Part shown: in pieces, positions 26,761 to 36,675 of the stretch
Position numbering within the stretch: the first letter of the stretch is position 1
How the letters are laid out: the number at the start of each line of letters is the position of its first letter
NCBI GenBank assembly: GCA_040753795.1
Contig: JBFMDX010000007.1
Location: 1 to 64,000 of the forward strand
DNA from: Thermodesulfobacteriota bacterium
GTDB lineage: Bacteria > Desulfobacterota > Desulfobacteria > Desulfobacterales > Desulfosudaceae
Length of the DNA stretch: 64,000 nt
Reading direction: 5' to 3'
Notes under the pieces: model-generated
Seen by the model: the letters and a program-made list of their open reading frames with translations, nothing else
What the model was told of the DNA's origin: nothing
The model's database searches: none
Program-made: the position numbers and the translations under genes

Positions 26761-29700
26761 TTAGTAGAAAGTAATATCTCCGTGGGTCAGGCCGACATTG
26801 GCGTCAAACATGGCCACCACTGTCTTGGCGTTGGTCACGTTGGCGCCGTCGGGATCATAATAAAGCACGTTGTTGGCCGAATTCCAGATAAAGAAGTCAT
26901 TGGCCGTGGCCGCCGTGGTCCCGGCGAGGAAGCAGTTGGAGGTCAGTACGCCGGCGGCGGTGTTCCCGTTAAAGGCGGCATTCAGGAACGAGAGGTTGAA
27001 GTTATGGGCGGAGGTCAGGCCGTTGATCCAATCGCCCAGTTCGGTGGTGCCCGCAAACCGGAAGATAAACGCGGCATCCGACGCGTCGGCCGTGATGGAA
27101 ATGGTGTCGTTGCCGGCTCCGGCATAAATATCAACGGTGTTGCCGGCGGCCGAGGTGGCGTTGATGTACAGGTTGATGTTATCGTTTCCGGACCCGCCGA
27201 CCAGGGTAAAGGCGTTGTTAAGGAACCCGCCGGTAGTTCCAGCCTGATTGACCGTCAGATTCATGGTATCGGCGCCACTGCCGCCTGACATCATTACGTG
27301 GTTGGTGAGGATATTGGCGCTGGCCAGCACGTTTGTCGATGCTCCCGCGGCCGAAGCCGTGGCCGATGCGGTCATATTCAGCGTCAGGGTATCATTCCCG
27401 GTTCCGCCTATCATGTTGATGACGTTGTTGCTGATTCCGGCGTAGGCGTAGGCCGAGGCGCTTTCCACCGTGCCGTAAGCGGCGGCAGTGGCCTGAGCGG
27501 CTGCCGCTGCCTTCATGGTCAGAGAAAGCGTATCCATTCCTCCTGCGCCGGTCATGACCGCCGTATTATTGGAAACATAGGCCGTAGCATAGGCCAACGC
27601 CTGGGCAGAAGCAGAATATCCGTTAGCCAGGGCGTTGGCATTTCCAGTAGCGGACGCCGAGAGATTCAGGGACAGGGTGTCGGCGCCGGTCATGCCACCC
27701 ATGAAAATATTGTTGTTGTAAACGGTAGCCAAGGCCGTATACATGAAGGCGCTCGCCGAGGTCGCGCCCGCGCCCATGGCTATAGCCGATGCCCTGGCAT
27801 TAGCCGCCAAAAGGGCCGTCAGGCTATCGTACCCGGCGCTGCCGGTCATGTTGATCACATTGCTCGAAACATAGGCATAGGCATAGTAGATGCTGGCCGT
27901 TACAGCGTTCTGCGCCCAACCCGACACAGAGGCAAAAGCTACCGCGTCCGCGGACAGGGTCAGGGCCAGGGTATCGGTACCGGTAGCGCCATACATGCAG
28001 ATATCATTGCCGTACACCTGGGCATAAGCGGTGTAGGCGGAAGCGTAAGCATAGGATACGCCGGAACCGCCATAGGCCACGGCCGAGTTCACGGCCTGGG
28101 CCGCGAGCTTCGCCGTCAGATGGTCATTGCCCGATCCGCCGGCCATCGTCGCGGTATTGCTGTATACATAAGCATAGGCATAACCTGCCCAGGCGCTGAC
28201 ATAAGTGGCGTCAACCGCCCTTGCCCCGGCATAGAGGGAAACGTCCGCCAACATGGTCAGGGACAGGGTGTCGGTTCCTGTTCCGCCATCCATGACAATG
28301 CCGTTGTAATCCACGGACGCGTATCCATAATAGGCGTAAGCATAAGCATAGGAAGCGCTGGTGCCGCCGTTGTAGGCAATGGCCGATCCTTTGGCGCTGG
28401 CCGAAAGCAGGGCCGAGAGAGAGTCAGCGCCCGCACCGCCGGTCATGGTGATGTCATTGTAATTGACATAGGCATAGGCATAGTAGGCGCTGGCAAAAGC
28501 CGAATTGCTCACCCCGCCCAGGGCCGAGGCAGAGCCCAAAAGGGAGGCCTGGGCGATCATGTTAACGCCAAGGGTATCGTTCCCCGCCATACCTGCCATG
28601 AACACATCGTTGCTGTAAATGTACCCATAGGCCGAGTAACCGTAGGCATAGGCGTAGTCATTGCCCGGCCACCAGCCGGCCTTGGCAATGGCGCTGTTCT
28701 GCGCGCTGGCCGCCAGCAGGACCGACATGCTGTCATCACCCGCCCCTCCGGACATCATCACGCCGTTGTAGCCAACCCCGGCATAGGCATAATAGGCGTA
28801 GACGGAAACATAACTGGCCGAAACCCCGAAGGCTGAGGCATACAAATCCGCTTGGGCGGTTATCCGCAGGGTGAGCGTATCCGTTCCCGTGCCCGCGCCC
28901 ATGAACACATTGTTGTAGCTACCATAAGCGGAGGCATAGTAGGCATAGGCGTAAGCATAATAAGCGCTTTCGCCCATATTGTATGCGATGGCCGATCCTT
29001 TAGCGCTGACCCCCAGCATGGCCGTCAGGCTGTCGTTGCCCGCGCCGCCGGTCATGGTGATGTCGTTGTAACCCATGTAGGCATAGGCATAATAGGCGCT
29101 GCCATAAGCGGAATTGGTCATGCCGCCGGACATGGAAGCGGAACCCAGGACCGCGGCATCAGCCGAGAGCATGACCGAGAGCCGGTCATTGCCGCTGCCG
29201 CCGAGCATGATAACGTCGTTGCTGTACACATAGGCATAGGCCGTGTAGGCGTAAGCGTAGGCGTACTCTTCCGAGCCGGTGCCGTTGTTGGCAATGGCCA
29301 GGGCGGTATTTCCGGCGTTGGCGGCGAGCTGCGCCGTCAGCACGTCGTTGCCGTTGCCGGCGGTCATGACGATGGTGTTGTAGTCCACGGAAGCGTAGGC
29401 ATAATAGTTCCAGGCCGAAACATAGTCGGCTGATCCCGACGCTTCAGCGTAAATGCCCACGTCAGCCAGAAGCCTGACCGACAGGGTATCGTCTCCTGCG
29501 CCGGCGCCTCCCAGCATGTTTATTGTATTATTAGAAACCTCAGCCGTATCATAGTAGGCATAGACGTAGGCATAGGAAGCGCTCGGACCGCCATAGGCGA
29601 TGGCTGACCCTTTGGCGCTGGCCGCCAGCAGCAACGCCAGGGAATCGTTACCGGCGCCGCCGGTCATGGTGATGTTATTGTAATTAACAGAGGCGTAGGC

Positions 29701-32700
29701 GTAGTAGGCGCTGGCCCAGGCAGAACCGGTTCCCGCCCCCGTTCCTCCACCGCCCATGGACGCGGACGCCAGCATGTACACATCCGCCGACAGGGACAGG
29801 GACAGCGTGTCATCCCCGCTTCCGGCCGCCATGACAATGTTATTGCTGTTAACCTGAGCATAAGGATTGGCATAAACATAGGCGTAAACATAGGAAGCGC
29901 TGGACCCGGCCCTGGCGATGGCGACCTCCCTGTTGCTGGCCGCCAGCATGGCGGTCAGGGAGTCATTGCCCGTTCCGCCGGTCATGGTGATGCCGTTGTA
30001 GTTTACTTCCACATAGGCCGTGTAGGCGTAGGCACTGACATAGTAGGCCGTACCCGCCGCGGAAGCATCTGCATACACGGAGGCGTCCGCCGAAAGAGTC
30101 AGCGACAGGGTATCATACCCGGTACCTCCTCCCATAAAAACGTTATTGTAGTTGGCTGAAACATAGGCGTAATAAGCGTAAGCATAAACGTAATAAGCGC
30201 TGGGGCCGGCCTGTTCGGCCACGGCGCTGACTTTGGCACTGGCCGCCATCATGGCGGTCAGGGTATCATTGCCGTCGGATCCGTTCATGTAAAGGTTGTT
30301 GTAGCCGACCGAAGCATAACCGGTTCCCGCGTAACCGTAAACATAGGAGGCGTTTGATGCGCCCTGGGCATAGCCGGTGGCCTGGGCATTGGCCATCAGC
30401 ATGGCGGACAGGGAATCGTTGCCGGCCCCGGCGGTCATGGTAATGTTGTTGCTGTAAACATAAGCATAGGCATACCAGGCGCCGGCGGAAACATAATAGG
30501 CTGACCCCGCGGCTTCGGCGTAGATGGAGGCATCCGCCAGCATGGACAGGGACAGGGTGTCATCGCCTGATCCGGCCACCATTACTACGCTGTTGGACGA
30601 AATGCTGGCCGAGGCATAATAGGCATACGCATAGGCATACGATGCACTCGTGTTGCCGGCATAGGCGATGGCCGTATTTTTCGCGCTGGCCTGGAGCAGG
30701 GCGGTCAGGGAGTTGTTGCCGTCCCCGGCTGTCATGAAAATGGTGTTGTAGTCAATGTCGGCATCCACATAACCGTAATTGCTGACATAAGCGGAGTATC
30801 CGTTCGGCACCGAGGCGGATGCATACATCGTGGCATTGGCCAGCAGGGACAGAGACAGGGTGTCGTCTCCGTCAAACTTACCGCCGGCAAACATGTAAAT
30901 GTTGTTATAGGTAATGGAGGCCGAGGCCGTGTAGGCATAGGCGTAGGCATAATCGGCGTTGGCTCCGCCGTCGGCTATGGCGGTCAGGCGGGCCGTAGCC
31001 GCCAGCAGGGCGGTCAGATTATCGCTGCCCGCGCCGGCGGTCATGGTTATATCGTTGTAACTGACATAAGCATAGGCATAATAAGCATAAGCCGACACGC
31101 TGTAGGAAGCATCCGCTGCCCGGGCATACCCGGAGGCGTTGGCCTGCAGAGACACGGACAGGGTATCGGCTTCGGTGCCGCTGCCGGCCAGCATGCGAAC
31201 GGTGTTGCTGTAAACATAGGCGGTGGCGTATGAGGCATAGGCATAGACGTATGAGGCATTGTTAAGCCCGCCTTCGGCGATGGCCGTGGCTCTGGCGGAC
31301 GCCGCCAGCATCGCCGTCAGTGTGTCAAAACCGTTCCCGCCGGTCATGGTGATATTGTTGCTGCTGACATAGGCATAGGCGTAATAGGCATAGGCGGAAA
31401 CCGTTGTCGCGGACCGGGAGTTGACGGCGTATTCCATGAGCGCGGCATCAGCGGTCAGCATCAGGGCCAGAGTGTCGTTGCCGGATCCAGCGGCCATGAT
31501 GATGTTGTTGCTATTAACGGAGGCGTAGGCCGTGTAGCCGGACGCATAAACATTGGTGGCATACGTACGGCCGATGGCGGTGGCCGTGGCCCTGGCGGAT
31601 GCGGCCAGCATGGCGGTCAGATTGTCGCTGCCCGACCCGCCGGTCATGGTGATGTTGTTGCTGTTCACGTAGGCATAGGCGTAATAAGCAAGCGCGGTCA
31701 CAGAAGAAGCACCGCCGCTGGCAGAAGCGTAAACCGAGGCGTCGGCCGAGAGCATCACCGCCAGTGTGTCGTTGCCGGTCCCGCCGCCCATGAAAAGGTC
31801 GTTATTATAAACGGAAGCGGAGGCATAAGAGGCTATGGCGTAAGCATAATTGTAGTTTTTGGCAAGCGCCAGGGCGGTCATCCTGGCGGACGCGGCCAGA
31901 TGGGCCGTCAGGTTGTCGCTGCCCGATCCGCCGGTCATGACAATGCTGTTGTCGGTCACATAAGCATAAGCGTAATAACCGGTCAGATAGGACACGGACC
32001 CGGACAGGTTGACGCCGGAGGCGAATAGCTGGGCGTCGGCTGAAAGCATCAGGGACAGGGTGTCGTTACCGGCTCCGGCCAACATGAAAACATCGTTGCC
32101 GTAAACCGAGGCATAAGCCGTATAGACATACGCGGTCGCCATGGACGCGCCCGGACCGCCGTAGACAATCCCGGACGCTTTGGCGGAAGCCGCCAGCAAG
32201 GCAGACAGGGAGTCGTTGCCGTCCCCGCCGGTCATGGTGATAGCGTTGTTGTAAACATAAGCATAGCCATAATAGGCAGTGGCGGTCCCATACCCGTTGA
32301 CTATCGACGCGTCGGCGTAAATGTAGGCATCGGCCGTCATGGTCAAAGCCAAAAGGTCATTGCCGGCGCCGCCCAGCATCATGACGTTGTTGCTGTAAAC
32401 GGAAGCATAAGCGTAATAAGCGCTGCCATAGGCATACCCGCTGCCGTTGGCAACGGCCGTCACCCTGGCGGAGGCCGCCAGCTGGGCCGACAGGGTGTCG
32501 TTCCCGGCGCTGCCGCTCATGACAATATTGTTTGAATAGATCGAGGCATAGGCATAATAGGCATAGGCGGATGCGGAGGAGGCGGCCGATGAGGCCTGTG
32601 CAAAGGCCTGGGCATCGGCTTCCATGGACAGGGCAATGGTGTCGTTGCCGGTGCCGCCGATCAGGTTTATGTTGTTATAATTGATGGAGGCATTGGCGCC

Positions 32701-34473
32701 GCTTACGGCGGCCGTTGTCGCACCAGTGTTGCTGGCCACGGCATCGGCCTGCATGCGGACCGTGATAGAATCGTTGCAGGCGCCGGCATCGATGTTGATG
32801 GTATTGCTGTTAACACCGGCTGAGGTCCAGCCCCAGAACCCGGTAGTAATTCCCGATGCCCGCATGGACACCTGGATGGCGTCGCTGCTCAAGCTGCCAA
32901 GAAGGTTGAGCGTGTTGTTGTTAACGCTGCCCGTGCCATGGAGGTTGGCAAAAAGAAAATCATTACAGGCCGATCCATCCATGTTGATGTTATAGCTGTT
33001 GACGGCACCAGCGGTGTTCGTCAGTTGAGCGCGCATGAGGTCGCAGTTAGGATGACCGGCCATGGTAAAGGTCGCCGGCGCGGTGGCGTACGTCACCATC
33101 TGCCCCACACAGGGGAAACAGGGACCGGTGACGGTGGTCGGCGTGTCCTCATTGACAATGATGGCCGTGGCGGTCGCGATGGCGATCTGGGCGCCGCCGG
33201 AGGGGTTGAAAAGCCGGACGTCAAAACTTTCATCCTCTTCTATCGTCAGGTCGCCGGTCACATCCACCGTGATGGTCTTGGTGGTTTCGCCGGCGGCAAA
33301 GGTGACCACGCCGCCCGGCAGGGCGCCGCCGAAATCATCGGCATTGGCCGGATTGGTTCCGCTTCCTTCCACGGCCCAGTTAACCGTCTGTTCCGTGTCG
33401 GTATCGCCGGCACGGGTGATGGTGAAGGTGTAAACGGTGGTCTCGCCGGTATCGGCTTCGTTCTGGGATGCGGCGCCGGTTACGGCAATGGAAAAAGCCG
33501 TCTCGCCGGGGGGAAGGATGGCATCATCATTAATAATTGTGCCTTCAGCCGATGCCGTTACTATTTCCGCATTGGGCCCGGTCGGGTCGGAGAGGGTAAC
33601 GATAAACGTTTCATCAAACTCGACCGCCAGGTCTCCCAGGATTTCCACGGTGATGGTCTTGGTGGTTTCGCCCGGCGCAAAGGTCAGGGCGCCGCTGGGC
33701 ATTAGCAGACCGTTGAAATCATTGTTGTCGGCCGGATGATCGCCGCTGCCGGCCACGCTCCAGCTCACCTGATTGGTGCCGCTGACATTTCCGCTCCGGG
33801 TGACCGTAAACGTATATTCGGTGACACCGGCGTTGTTTTCCGTAACCGACGCCATATCGGTTCGAATGGAAAAGGAGGCCTGCTCCGGTGGCTCAGGTCC
33901 GGTGCCGCCGCCTTCATCTATAATCGGCCAGTAGTCCTCTAGTTCATCACCAACGGTTCTGTCGCCCTGGCGGCCTTCGTCACGGCCTTCTCCGAATCGG
34001 GGGCCTTCCCAGCCCTTCCATCTCCCGCCTAAATCACGAAGGTCAAGGTAGCCGTTCTGATGGGGGTGCCCCAGAGGTCCGTCCAGACCGCGGTCATCCA
34101 GGCTCAATGTCCCATCGATCTCGCGGGAAATGCTCTGGATATCATCCAAGGTCACCGGTTGGTTACCCGTATCCAGCAGACCGCCGAAATCGGTGTCGAC
34201 CAGCATCGCGGACAGCTTTTCCAGGGCGCTGTTGAAGGCACTTTCAGCAGACATGCCGCTGTTCAATGCCTGGCTGAATTGAGCCATGGCCTCTGCTTTC
34301 ATCTGCAGAAACCCCTCCGGGATCTCTCCGAGTATGCTCTTCAGCGACGCCTGCATGGCCTTAACGGCGGCTTCAGCCGCATCGGCGGGAGCAGCATTCT
34401 GGCCCATGGCTGCGAGGAAAGCGGTTTTAGCGGCGGTCATGGTTTGGGTTAAAACGGTCTGAGTATCTGCCAT
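26761..34473 (-). CDS. Giant RTX-like, Tyr/Ala-rich repeat protein, type I secretion substrate
   Basis: A 2570-residue protein (roughly 255 kDa). ATG 34473 follows GGAGG. Domains in order: an Ala-rich helical N terminus (1-100) and a Gly/Asp/Arg-rich linker; two Calx-beta domains (about 198-314 and 321-441), each with ETTKTITVEI/TVDV blocks; then about 42 repeats (480-2460) of 45-55 residues. Each repeat has a Tyr/Ala-rich stretch (VYAYAYYAYA), an NNI block and an RTX-like GGxGNDxLxxxL. The C-terminal end (DFFIWNSANNVLYYDPDG, then AMFDANVGLTHGDITFY) matches type I secretion signals of RTX proteins. It is probably a Ca2+-binding beta-solenoid on the cell surface or in the medium. It is the likely cargo of the adjacent exporter. 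Confidence 0.85.
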   Translation of the reverse strand: MADTQTVLTQTMTAAKTAFLAAMGQNAAPADAAEAAVKAMQASLKSILGEIPEGFLQMKAEAMAQFSQALNSGMSAESAFNSALEKLSAMLVDTDFGGLLDTGNQPVTLDDIQSISREIDGTLSLDDRGLDGPLGHPHQNGYLDLRDLGGRWKGWEGPRFGEGRDEGRQGDRTVGDELEDYWPIIDEGGGTGPEPPEQASFSIRTDMASVTENNAGVTEYTFTVTRSGNVSGTNQVSWSVAGSGDHPADNNDFNGLLMPSGALTFAPGETTKTITVEILGDLAVEFDETFIVTLSDPTGPNAEIVTASAEGTIINDDAILPPGETAFSIAVTGAASQNEADTGETTVYTFTITRAGDTDTEQTVNWAVEGSGTNPANADDFGGALPGGVVTFAAGETTKTITVDVTGDLTIEEDESFDVRLFNPSGGAQIAIATATAIIVNEDTPTTVTGPCFPCVGQMVTYATAPATFTMAGHPNCDLMRAQLTNTAGAVNSYNINMDGSACNDFLFANLHGTGSVNNNTLNLLGSLSSDAIQVSMRASGITTGFWGWTSAGVNSNTINIDAGACNDSITVRMQADAVASNTGATTAAVSGANASINYNNINLIGGTGNDTIALSMEADAQAFAQASSAASSASAYAYYAYASIYSNNIVMSGSAGNDTLSAQLAASARVTAVANGSGYAYGSAYYAYASVYSNNVMMLGGAGNDLLALTMTADAYIYADASIVNGYGTATAYYGYAYVYNNAITMTGGDGNDSLSALLAASAKASGIVYGGPGASMATAYVYTAYASVYGNDVFMLAGAGNDTLSLMLSADAQLFASGVNLSGSVSYLTGYYAYAYVTDNSIVMTGGSGSDNLTAHLAASARMTALALAKNYNYAYAIASYASASVYNNDLFMGGGTGNDTLAVMLSADASVYASASGGASSVTALAYYAYAYVNSNNITMTGGSGSDNLTAMLAASARATATAIGRTYATNVYASGYTAYASVNSNNIIMAAGSGNDTLALMLTADAALMEYAVNSRSATTVSAYAYYAYAYVSSNNITMTGGNGFDTLTAMLAASARATAIAEGGLNNASYVYAYASYATAYVYSNTVRMLAGSGTEADTLSVSLQANASGYARAADASYSVSAYAYYAYAYVSYNDITMTAGAGSDNLTALLAATARLTAIADGGANADYAYAYAYTASASITYNNIYMFAGGKFDGDDTLSLSLLANATMYASASVPNGYSAYVSNYGYVDADIDYNTIFMTAGDGNNSLTALLQASAKNTAIAYAGNTSASYAYAYAYYASASISSNSVVMVAGSGDDTLSLSMLADASIYAEAAGSAYYVSAGAWYAYAYVYSNNITMTAGAGNDSLSAMLMANAQATGYAQGASNASYVYGYAGTGYASVGYNNLYMNGSDGNDTLTAMMAASAKVSAVAEQAGPSAYYVYAYAYYAYVSANYNNVFMGGGTGYDTLSLTLSADASVYADASAAGTAYYVSAYAYTAYVEVNYNGITMTGGTGNDSLTAMLAASNREVAIARAGSSASYVYAYVYANPYAQVNSNNIVMAAGSGDDTLSLSLSADVYMLASASMGGGGTGAGTGSAWASAYYAYASVNYNNITMTGGAGNDSLALLLAASAKGSAIAYGGPSASYAYVYAYYDTAEVSNNTINMLGGAGAGDDTLSVRLLADVGIYAEASGSADYVSAWNYYAYASVDYNTIVMTAGNGNDVLTAQLAANAGNTALAIANNGTGSEEYAYAYAYTAYAYVYSNDVIMLGGSGNDRLSVMLSADAAVLGSASMSGGMTNSAYGSAYYAYAYMGYNDITMTGGAGNDSLTAMLGVSAKGSAIAYNMGESAYYAYAYAYYASAYGSYNNVFMGAGTGTDTLTLRITAQADLYASAFGVSASYVSVYAYYAYAGVGYNGVMMSGGAGDDSMSVLLAASAQNSAIAKAGWWPGNDYAYAYGYSAYGYIYSNDVFMAGMAGNDTLGVNMIAQASLLGSASALGGVSNSAFASAYYAYAYVNYNDITMTGGAGADSLSALLSASAKGSAIAYNGGTSASYAYAYAYYGYASVDYNGIVMDGGTGTDTLSLTMLADVSLYAGARAVDATYVSAWAGYAYAYVYSNTATMAGGSGNDHLTAKLAAQAVNSAVAYGGSGVSYAYASAYTAYAQVYGNDICMYGATGTDTLALTLSADAVAFASVSGWAQNAVTASIYYAYAYVSSNVINMTGSAGYDSLTALLAANARASAIAMGAGATSASAFMYTALATVYNNNIFMGGMTGADTLSLNLSASATGNANALANGYSASAQALAYATAYVSNNTAVMTGAGGMDTLSLTMKAAAAAQATAAAYGTVESASAYAYAGISNNVINMIGGTGNDTLTLNMTASATASAAGASTNVLASANILTNHVMMSGGSGADTMNLTVNQAGTTGGFLNNAFTLVGGSGNDNINLYINATSAAGNTVDIYAGAGNDTISITADASDAAFIFRFAGTTELGDWINGLTSAHNFNLSFLNAAFNGNTAAGVLTSNCFLAGTTAATANDFFIWNSANNVLYYDPDGANVTNAKTVVAMFDANVGLTHGDITFY
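27050..33050 (-). repeat. Coding repeat array of about 42 units (about 150-bp period)
   Basis: Within the giant gene, units of about 140-155 bp recur. I counted 42 GGxGNDxL-type motifs by eye. In the middle of the array, units alternate between two kinds: one with TGGAGNDSLTAMLAASAK-type text and one with GGGTGxDTLSLxLxADAS-type text. This gives a super-period of about 300 bp. The Tyr/Ala stretches occur in most units from about 27400 to 32600; the outermost units have few or none. Confidence 0.85.
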
Positions 34474-34578
34474 CTGGCACCTCCAAAAATTAAACGACAA
34501 GGCCCTGACATTTTATAAATAAGCTACGTAAACTTTATCGCGTACTTTTACCGTTCGAAATTAAAGACGGCTTTTATC

Positions 34579-35847
34579 TTACAGCTTGCCCATGGACTTG
34601 AGCAGGCTGTATGCGTGAATTGTCACATCCGCTTCAGCCGCGGCCGCGTCGCTCTGGGCGTTGATCAGCGAGACTTCGGCGCTCAAAACATCGAGGAGCG
34701 ATCTTCTGCCCAGCTTACGCTCTTTTTTGGCTAGATCCAGGAACTGGGCCACGATATCGGCCTGATCCCTGAGCAGCTTCGCATTTTTGTCGGCGGTCAG
34801 CACGTTCTGCCAGGCATTGCGCACGTTCTCCACCACCTCGTTCTTCAGATCGTCACGGTTTTTCACGGCAGCCCGGTAGCTTTCCTTGGCGGAACGGGCA
34901 GAATTAAGTGAGGTAAAGCCCAGGTCAAAATCATATTTGACTTCGACAAAGGCCAGGCTTTCCTGCCTGATCGGATCGATTGCGCCGTAATCGTTCTTGT
35001 AGTTGTAGTCCAGAACGCCGTTGATGACCGGATAATAAGCATCGGCCTTGCTGGCTTTGTACTGTTCTTCAGCCTGCTGCACCATGTTGTTGGCCACTTT
35101 CAATTCCGGGCTGTTCTGCAGGGAAACATCGATCGCCTCTTCAAGAGTAGAAGGAAGAAGACCGGTTACCGAGCCACCCATGGTCAGCCCGGCGATCTCA
35201 TCGGCCGGGCGGTTGAATACGTTCTGAGCCCTGTTTTTCGCGCCCTGAAGAAGGCCTTCCACCCGGGTCAACCTGGCTTCGGCGCCGAGGAGTTGAGCTT
35301 TTGCCTGAAGCGCGTCCGTTGAATAGCCCTGGCCGGCGGATATCCGGGTATTTTCCATGTTGGCCTGTTTCTTGATGCTGTCCTCGGACTTGAGGGCATA
35401 AGCCAACTGTTCTTCGGCCTGTTTGAGTTTCAGATAGGCCGTGACCCCCTCCAACACCAACGCCTGCCGGGTGTTATCCCTGGCGGCAACGGCCTTTTCA
35501 TATCCGGCCCTGGCTTTTCTGACTTCGCCGTTGGTTTTGCCGAAGTCCCAGAGGAGCTGAGTCAGCTTCGCCTCAAACAACGCGGGATCCATATGCTCGT
35601 CCTGCAGATCGGTTGTCTGTGTATCTTCACGAGCAACGCCCAGTTCGCTGGTCAGGTTGATATTGGGGAACCATCTGCCCAGCGCCACCCTGGCGGCATT
35701 CTCGGCCGCAAGGACATCGGCATCGGCCGCGGCCATGCGGTCATGGGAAGCCAGCATGCCTGTAATAGCGTCGTTCAAATCTTCAGCGCCCGCGGTAGTT
35801 ACCGCCAGAATACCCGCCATCAAGAAAACCAGTAATAACTTTTTCAT
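34579..35847 (-). CDS. TolC-like outer-membrane channel protein
   Basis: A 422-residue exported protein of the outer-membrane efflux (OEP/TolC/LapE) family. ATG 35847 follows AAGGAG, and the signal peptide (KKLLLVFLMAGILAVTTAGA) starts there. Two OEP repeats are seen, with long helical stretches (ARAGYEKAVAARDNTRQALV and VVENVRNAWQNVLTADKN) separated by beta-barrel strands. It completes the type I secretion set. The giant gene begins 105 bases downstream on the same strand; a TATAAAAT hexamer run in that gap may be a separate promoter. Confidence 0.88.
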   Translation of the reverse strand: MKKLLLVFLMAGILAVTTAGAEDLNDAITGMLASHDRMAAADADVLAAENAARVALGRWFPNINLTSELGVAREDTQTTDLQDEHMDPALFEAKLTQLLWDFGKTNGEVRKARAGYEKAVAARDNTRQALVLEGVTAYLKLKQAEEQLAYALKSEDSIKKQANMENTRISAGQGYSTDALQAKAQLLGAEARLTRVEGLLQGAKNRAQNVFNRPADEIAGLTMGGSVTGLLPSTLEEAIDVSLQNSPELKVANNMVQQAEEQYKASKADAYYPVINGVLDYNYKNDYGAIDPIRQESLAFVEVKYDFDLGFTSLNSARSAKESYRAAVKNRDDLKNEVVENVRNAWQNVLTADKNAKLLRDQADIVAQFLDLAKKERKLGRRSLLDVLSAEVSLINAQSDAAAAEADVTIHAYSLLKSMGKL

Positions 35848-36205
35848 AGTTTCTCCTTCCCCTTTTCCGGCAAACAAAAGTTATAAACTACCACTCGAAA
35901 ATTTTTTATTCCTAAAATCACGTTTCGGCCGGATCAATAAAGCCCCATTAACCACGCGGCGCCACGGATCCAGACATTTTTACAGAACAAACTTCTCCCC
36001 TTATAAAAAATACAAGGTAAAAACTACAATTCGTTAATATCAAAGTCAAGAAAAAATTATATAAAAGTGTATTTTTCAGGTTAGTGCATTATATAATATT
36101 TTGAAATAATTTAGTATTTTATTTTTTTTGCCCTGACTCCCCAATCAGCCGGGTTCTTGCTCTTAAAAACCGTCTATGCTTTTCCGCGAAAGATAATATT
36201 TTACA
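35848..36205. other. AT-rich intergenic region without a gene
   Basis: This gap between the divergent TolC-like and ArsR genes holds no convincing gene. It is far more AT-rich than the genes around it, especially 36030-36130, where long runs of A and T occur. It probably holds the promoter for the secretion operon and may be bound by nucleoid proteins, but no specific box stands out. Confidence 0.5.
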
Positions 36206-36247
36206 TTGACAACGGGCTTAAATCGCTATATTCCGAAATAACGATAT
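36206..36247 (+). promoter_or_regulatory. Promoter and ArsR operator, locus 1
   Basis: TTGACA (36206-36211) and TATATT (36227-36232) make a promoter with a short 15-base spacer. A 24-bp element (36224-36247) beginning CGCTATATTCCGA and ending CGATAT covers the -10. The same element occurs at 45026-45049 before the second ArsR gene, with 19 of 24 bases identical, so it is probably the ArsR operator. Confidence 0.7.
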
Positions 36248-36256
36248 GGAGGCGCC

Positions 36257-36601
36257 ATGAAAATTTTCGTCAAAGTAATGAAGGCATTGTCAGATGGCAA
36301 CCGGGTCAAAATGCTAAAAATGCTTCAGCGTCGGACAATGTGCGTCTGTGAAATCCGGACCGTTCTCGGTCTGGCCCAGTCAACCGCCAGCAAACACCTT
36401 AAAATTCTGGAAGATGCTGGTTTAATTAAATCTTCAAAAGAAGGGCTGTGGGTCAATTACCGGCTGTCCGATGGCGGTGACAGCCCCTATGCAGCCAGCA
36501 TGCTTGGTAATTTAAGGTACTGGCTGGATGAAGACGAAGCCGTGAAGGAACTGGTCAAGCGTCTGCCGGACATCAGGCGCGAGGATGTCTGCCGCCTGTA
36601 A
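36257..36601 (+). CDS. arsR: ArsR family metalloregulator, locus 1
   Basis: A 114-residue winged-helix repressor. The arsenite-binding CVCEI motif (around residues 32-36) in the alpha-3 helix and the recognition helix STASKHLKILEDAGLI are typical of ArsR. GGAGG lies 5 bases before the ATG. It is clearly paralogous to the ArsR at 45061-45441 (most residues shared, including LQRR, GLAQST, HLKILEDA, GLWVNYR and YAAS). It probably represses itself and the YeeE-type permease gene downstream. Confidence 0.9.
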   Translation: MKIFVKVMKALSDGNRVKMLKMLQRRTMCVCEIRTVLGLAQSTASKHLKILEDAGLIKSSKEGLWVNYRLSDGGDSPYAASMLGNLRYWLDEDEAVKELVKRLPDIRREDVCRL

Positions 36602-36675
36602 TTTTGACTTTATCTATTTATTATAACAAAAAAAATTATCAAACCCAATCCAAAGATGGTTACAAGGAACGGGAT

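Noticed and set aside
27298-28836. A 512-codon open frame on the plus strand with repeating text
   Set aside because: It is the complement of the giant gene's repeats; the repeat nature is inherited, with no start site or domain.
27050-33050. Possible CRISPR-like or satellite repeat array
   Set aside because: The repeats are all in one open coding frame, vary at codon level, and have no unique spacers of constant size.
36604-36675. Longer N terminus for the YeeE-type permease
   Set aside because: The upstream in-frame part has no conserved features, and a good ribosome site precedes ATG 36676.
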